From Lachnospiraceae bacterium UBA3386 (lineage in GTDB: Bacteria > Bacillota > Clostridia > Lachnospirales > Lachnospiraceae), in assembly GCA_002358875.1 (NCBI GenBank), contig DEPS01000019.1, positions 99,692 through 143,620 on the forward strand: 43,929 nucleotides of DNA. The letters are read 5' to 3'. The stretch's first letter is position 1, and the number at the start of each line of letters is the position of its first letter. The notes beneath the pieces are model-generated. The model saw nothing but the letters and a program-made list of their open reading frames with translations, was not told the DNA's origin and ran no database searches. Below, one piece after another: positions 41,999-43,929 of the stretch. The translations under genes were made by a program, and so were the position numbers.

Positions 41999-42877
41999 AT
42001 GATCAGAAGCATGACAGGATATGGCAGGAGCGAGATCTCAGGCGAATCCTTTAAGGTTACGGTGGAGATCAAATCGGTAAACAACCGCTATCTGGATATC
42101 AATATCAAGATGCCCAGGCAGCTCAATCAGCTCGAATCAAAGATCCGCGGCCAGCTCAGGCAGTATATGCTGCGTGGAAAGGTGGATGTCTTCATTTCCT
42201 ATGAGGATCTGACAGAGTCCAATATGGCTGTCAAGTACAACGACCGCATTGCCCGGGAATACTGGAAATATCTTCAGCAGATGGCAGATGAATTCGGGAT
42301 AGAAAATGACGTGCGCGTCTCGTCACTTTCACGTTTTCCCGATGTGCTCGTTATGGAAGAGGAACCCGTCGATCCTGAAGGGATCTGGGAAAATCTGTGC
42401 GGAGCACTTGACGAGGCGGCCCGGATGTTTGATGAAGCCAGGATCAGGGAGGGAGAATTCCTGAAAAAGGATCTCCTTTTAAAACTGGATGAAATGGAAG
42501 ATCATGTGGCCTTTATCAGCGGGAAGGCACCCGGTCTGGTGGATGAATACCGCTCGTCTCTTAGGCAGAAGGTGGAAGAGCTTCTGGATGCTTCTAATAT
42601 AGACGAATCCCGGATCGTTCAGGAGGTTACTGTTTATGCGGACAAGGTCTGCGTGGATGAAGAGCTCGTTCGCCTTGGAAGTCATATCAAAGCGACCCGG
42701 AGGGAGCTCGCAAAGGAGGGCAGCATCGGAAGGAAGCTCGACTTCATCGCCCAGGAGATGAACAGGGAATCAAATACCATCCTCTCAAAATCCGACGACC
42801 TTGAGGTCTCGGAACATGCGATCGAACTTAAAACGTCGGTGGAAAAGATCCGAGAGCAGGTACAGAATATCGAATAG
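41999..42877 (+). CDS. yicC: YicC/YloC family endoribonuclease
   Basis: A 292-residue protein of the YicC family; the E. coli member is an endoribonuclease linked to small-RNA turnover. MIRSMTGYGR opens the protein, SVNNRYLDINIKMPRQL follows, and the C-terminal domain holds TVYADKVCVDEELVRLGSHI, GRKLDFIAQEMNRE and SNTILSK. The start at 41999 has GGGAGG nine bases upstream. It leads the yicC-remA-gmk operon, a gene order common in Firmicutes. Confidence 0.96.
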   Translation: MIRSMTGYGRSEISGESFKVTVEIKSVNNRYLDINIKMPRQLNQLESKIRGQLRQYMLRGKVDVFISYEDLTESNMAVKYNDRIAREYWKYLQQMADEFGIENDVRVSSLSRFPDVLVMEEEPVDPEGIWENLCGALDEAARMFDEARIREGEFLKKDLLLKLDEMEDHVAFISGKAPGLVDEYRSSLRQKVEELLDASNIDESRIVQEVTVYADKVCVDEELVRLGSHIKATRRELAKEGSIGRKLDFIAQEMNRESNTILSKSDDLEVSEHAIELKTSVEKIREQVQNIE

Positions 42878-42899
42878 GTACATAGTTCAGGGTGGGCAT

Positions 42900-43169
42900 A
42901 TGGCTTATGGCAGGCTGATACATGTGGGTTTCGGTAATATTGTAAACGCGGGAAAGATCATAGCGATCGTCAGTCCCGACTCCGCACCGGTGAGGCGTCT
43001 GGTCTCGCAGGCCAGAGATGACGGGCGGACGATCGACGCCACGCAGGGGCGTAAGACGAAGTCGGTGATCGTCATGGAAAACGACCGGATTGTCCTTTCA
43101 GCCCTGCTTCCGGAAACGATACGGGGGCGGGCCATGTCACAGGAGGACGAACCGGACGATGAGGAGTAA
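42900..43169 (+). CDS. remA: RemA-family (DUF370) regulator
   Basis: An 89-residue protein of the RemA/DUF370 family; B. subtilis RemA is a DNA-binding activator of biofilm matrix genes. LIHVGFGNIVNAGKIIAIVSPDSAPVRRL is too long to quote in full as one motif but its start LIHVGFGNIVN and the SAPVRRL arginines are characteristic, as is TQGRKTKSVIVM. It starts 22 bases after yicC at ATG 42900; the longer frame from 42801 overlaps yicC and is a shadow. An acidic tail EDEPDDEE ends the protein. Confidence 0.93.
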   Translation: MAYGRLIHVGFGNIVNAGKIIAIVSPDSAPVRRLVSQARDDGRTIDATQGRKTKSVIVMENDRIVLSALLPETIRGRAMSQEDEPDDEE

Positions 43170-43226
43170 ATTTCTCTTTTTACCGTAATTATGATTTTAC
43201 ATAAAATATAAAAAGGAAGCGGGATT

Positions 43227-43895
43227 ATGGAAGGTAAAGTGGCGGTGATTTCAGGCTTCAGCGGGGCCGGAAAGGGAACCGTGGTAAAGAAGCTGATGGC
43301 TGCGCATGAGGAATATGCGCTCTCTGTCTCCATGACGACAAGAAAGCCCAGGGAGGGCGAAAAGGACGGCAGAGAGTATCATTTTGTTACCAACGAGCTG
43401 TTTGAAGATATGATCCGCCGGGATGGACTTCTGGAACATGCAGGTTTTACCGACTGCTATTACGGGACACCGGCTAAGTTTGTTGAAGACAGCCTCAAAG
43501 CAGGAAAGAGTGTCCTGCTCGAGATAGAGGTGCAGGGCGCCATGCAGATCATCCAAAAACTGCCCCAGGCTGTTCTGATCTTTGTGGCGCCGCCCGATGC
43601 TGCGGAGCTGGAAAAAAGGCTCGTTGGACGCGGAACAGAGACTGAGGACAAGATCACAAAAAGGCTTCGACGTGCAGTCGAAGAAACAGAATTCATACGC
43701 GAATATCCATATCTGGTCATCAATGATGACGCGGATGCGTGTGCAGGATCTATCCACAGAATCATCAGCGGTACGTTGGAAAATGCCGCTGGAGAACAGG
43801 GACGCATTATCACTGATCCTGAGGAAAAGGAGGCTGTCGCACTAAAATTCAGGGAGGATCTTCCCGGAGTTCTGGCACGAAGAAACCCCGCCTGA
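43227..43895 (+). CDS. gmk: Guanylate kinase
   Basis: Phosphorylates GMP to GDP with ATP. It has 222 residues, slightly longer than the usual ~205 by a C-terminal tail. The Walker A loop is SGFSGAGKGT (~9-18), GMP-binding residues are in SMTTRKPREGEKDGREYHFV (~34-53) and YYGTP, and LLEIEVQGAMQI is the nucleotide-binding core. It starts 57 bases after remA with AAGGAAG. rpoZ would be expected next, beyond the right edge. Confidence 0.97.
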   Translation: MEGKVAVISGFSGAGKGTVVKKLMAAHEEYALSVSMTTRKPREGEKDGREYHFVTNELFEDMIRRDGLLEHAGFTDCYYGTPAKFVEDSLKAGKSVLLEIEVQGAMQIIQKLPQAVLIFVAPPDAAELEKRLVGRGTETEDKITKRLRRAVEETEFIREYPYLVINDDADACAGSIHRIISGTLENAAGEQGRIITDPEEKEAVALKFREDLPGVLARRNPA

Positions 43896-43929
43896 TAATG
43901 CTGTCTTAGTGATAATAACAGACATTAAT

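Overview
The window looks like a chromosomal segment of a butyrate-type anaerobic Firmicute, most likely a Lachnospiraceae or close Clostridia relative. This is inferred from strong AAGGAGG ribosome sites, TTGACA/TATAAT promoters, an acyl-CoA dehydrogenase of butyryl-CoA type, a class II (Firmicute) GalT, RNase Y, RqcH, the yicC-remA-gmk order and a large 2-hydroxyacyl-CoA dehydratase activase. No rRNA, tRNA, CRISPR array, prophage or intact insertion sequence was seen.

Layout. 1-3.7 kb: the start of an acyl-CoA dehydrogenase gene (minus), a ZapA-type protein with a very long coiled coil, and a lone PTS EIIC-like membrane protein (minus), the last two converging on a bidirectional terminator. 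4.1-7 kb: galT-galE of the Leloir pathway. 7.3-12.5 kb: a dlt-like acyl-transfer operon (SGNH/DltD-like, MBOAT, adenylation enzyme, carrier protein). 12.6-18.8 kb: a cytoplasmic hybrid histidine kinase, a membrane-anchored barnase-type RNase with its barstar-type inhibitor, a PPP-type phosphatase and an LCP cell-wall ligase. 18.9-21.5 kb: a PAP2 phosphatase (minus) divergent from glyA. 21.6-22.6 kb: about 1 kb with a consensus promoter, no convincing ORF and strong hairpins, a candidate structured RNA. 22.7-27.9 kb: a 1737-residue CoA-dehydratase activase carrying an inserted block of LEA-like 11-residue repeats. 28.2-30.3 kb: a rhomboid-like protein without a visible catalytic serine, a truncated sigma-70-like protein, and a possible ~95-nt small RNA. 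30.5-38 kb: SOS-controlled recA, recX, rny, glgA and a MOP-family flippase. 38.2-41.8 kb (minus): an MBL-rubredoxin fusion with an FMN flavoprotein, then rqcH. 42-43.9 kb: yicC-remA-gmk.

Functionally, much of the segment is housekeeping: sugar-nucleotide metabolism, glycogen, one-carbon metabolism, recombination, RNA turnover and ribosome rescue. Several envelope genes are interleaved (dlt-like operon, LCP protein, PAP2, flippase). The most unusual items are the repeat insertion in the activase, the lipoprotein-anchored barnase/barstar pair, the candidate non-coding transcript at 21.76-22.5 kb, the sigma-like protein lacking promoter-recognition regions, and the MBL-rubredoxin/flavoprotein pair. 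All identifications come from reading motifs; no database search was run.
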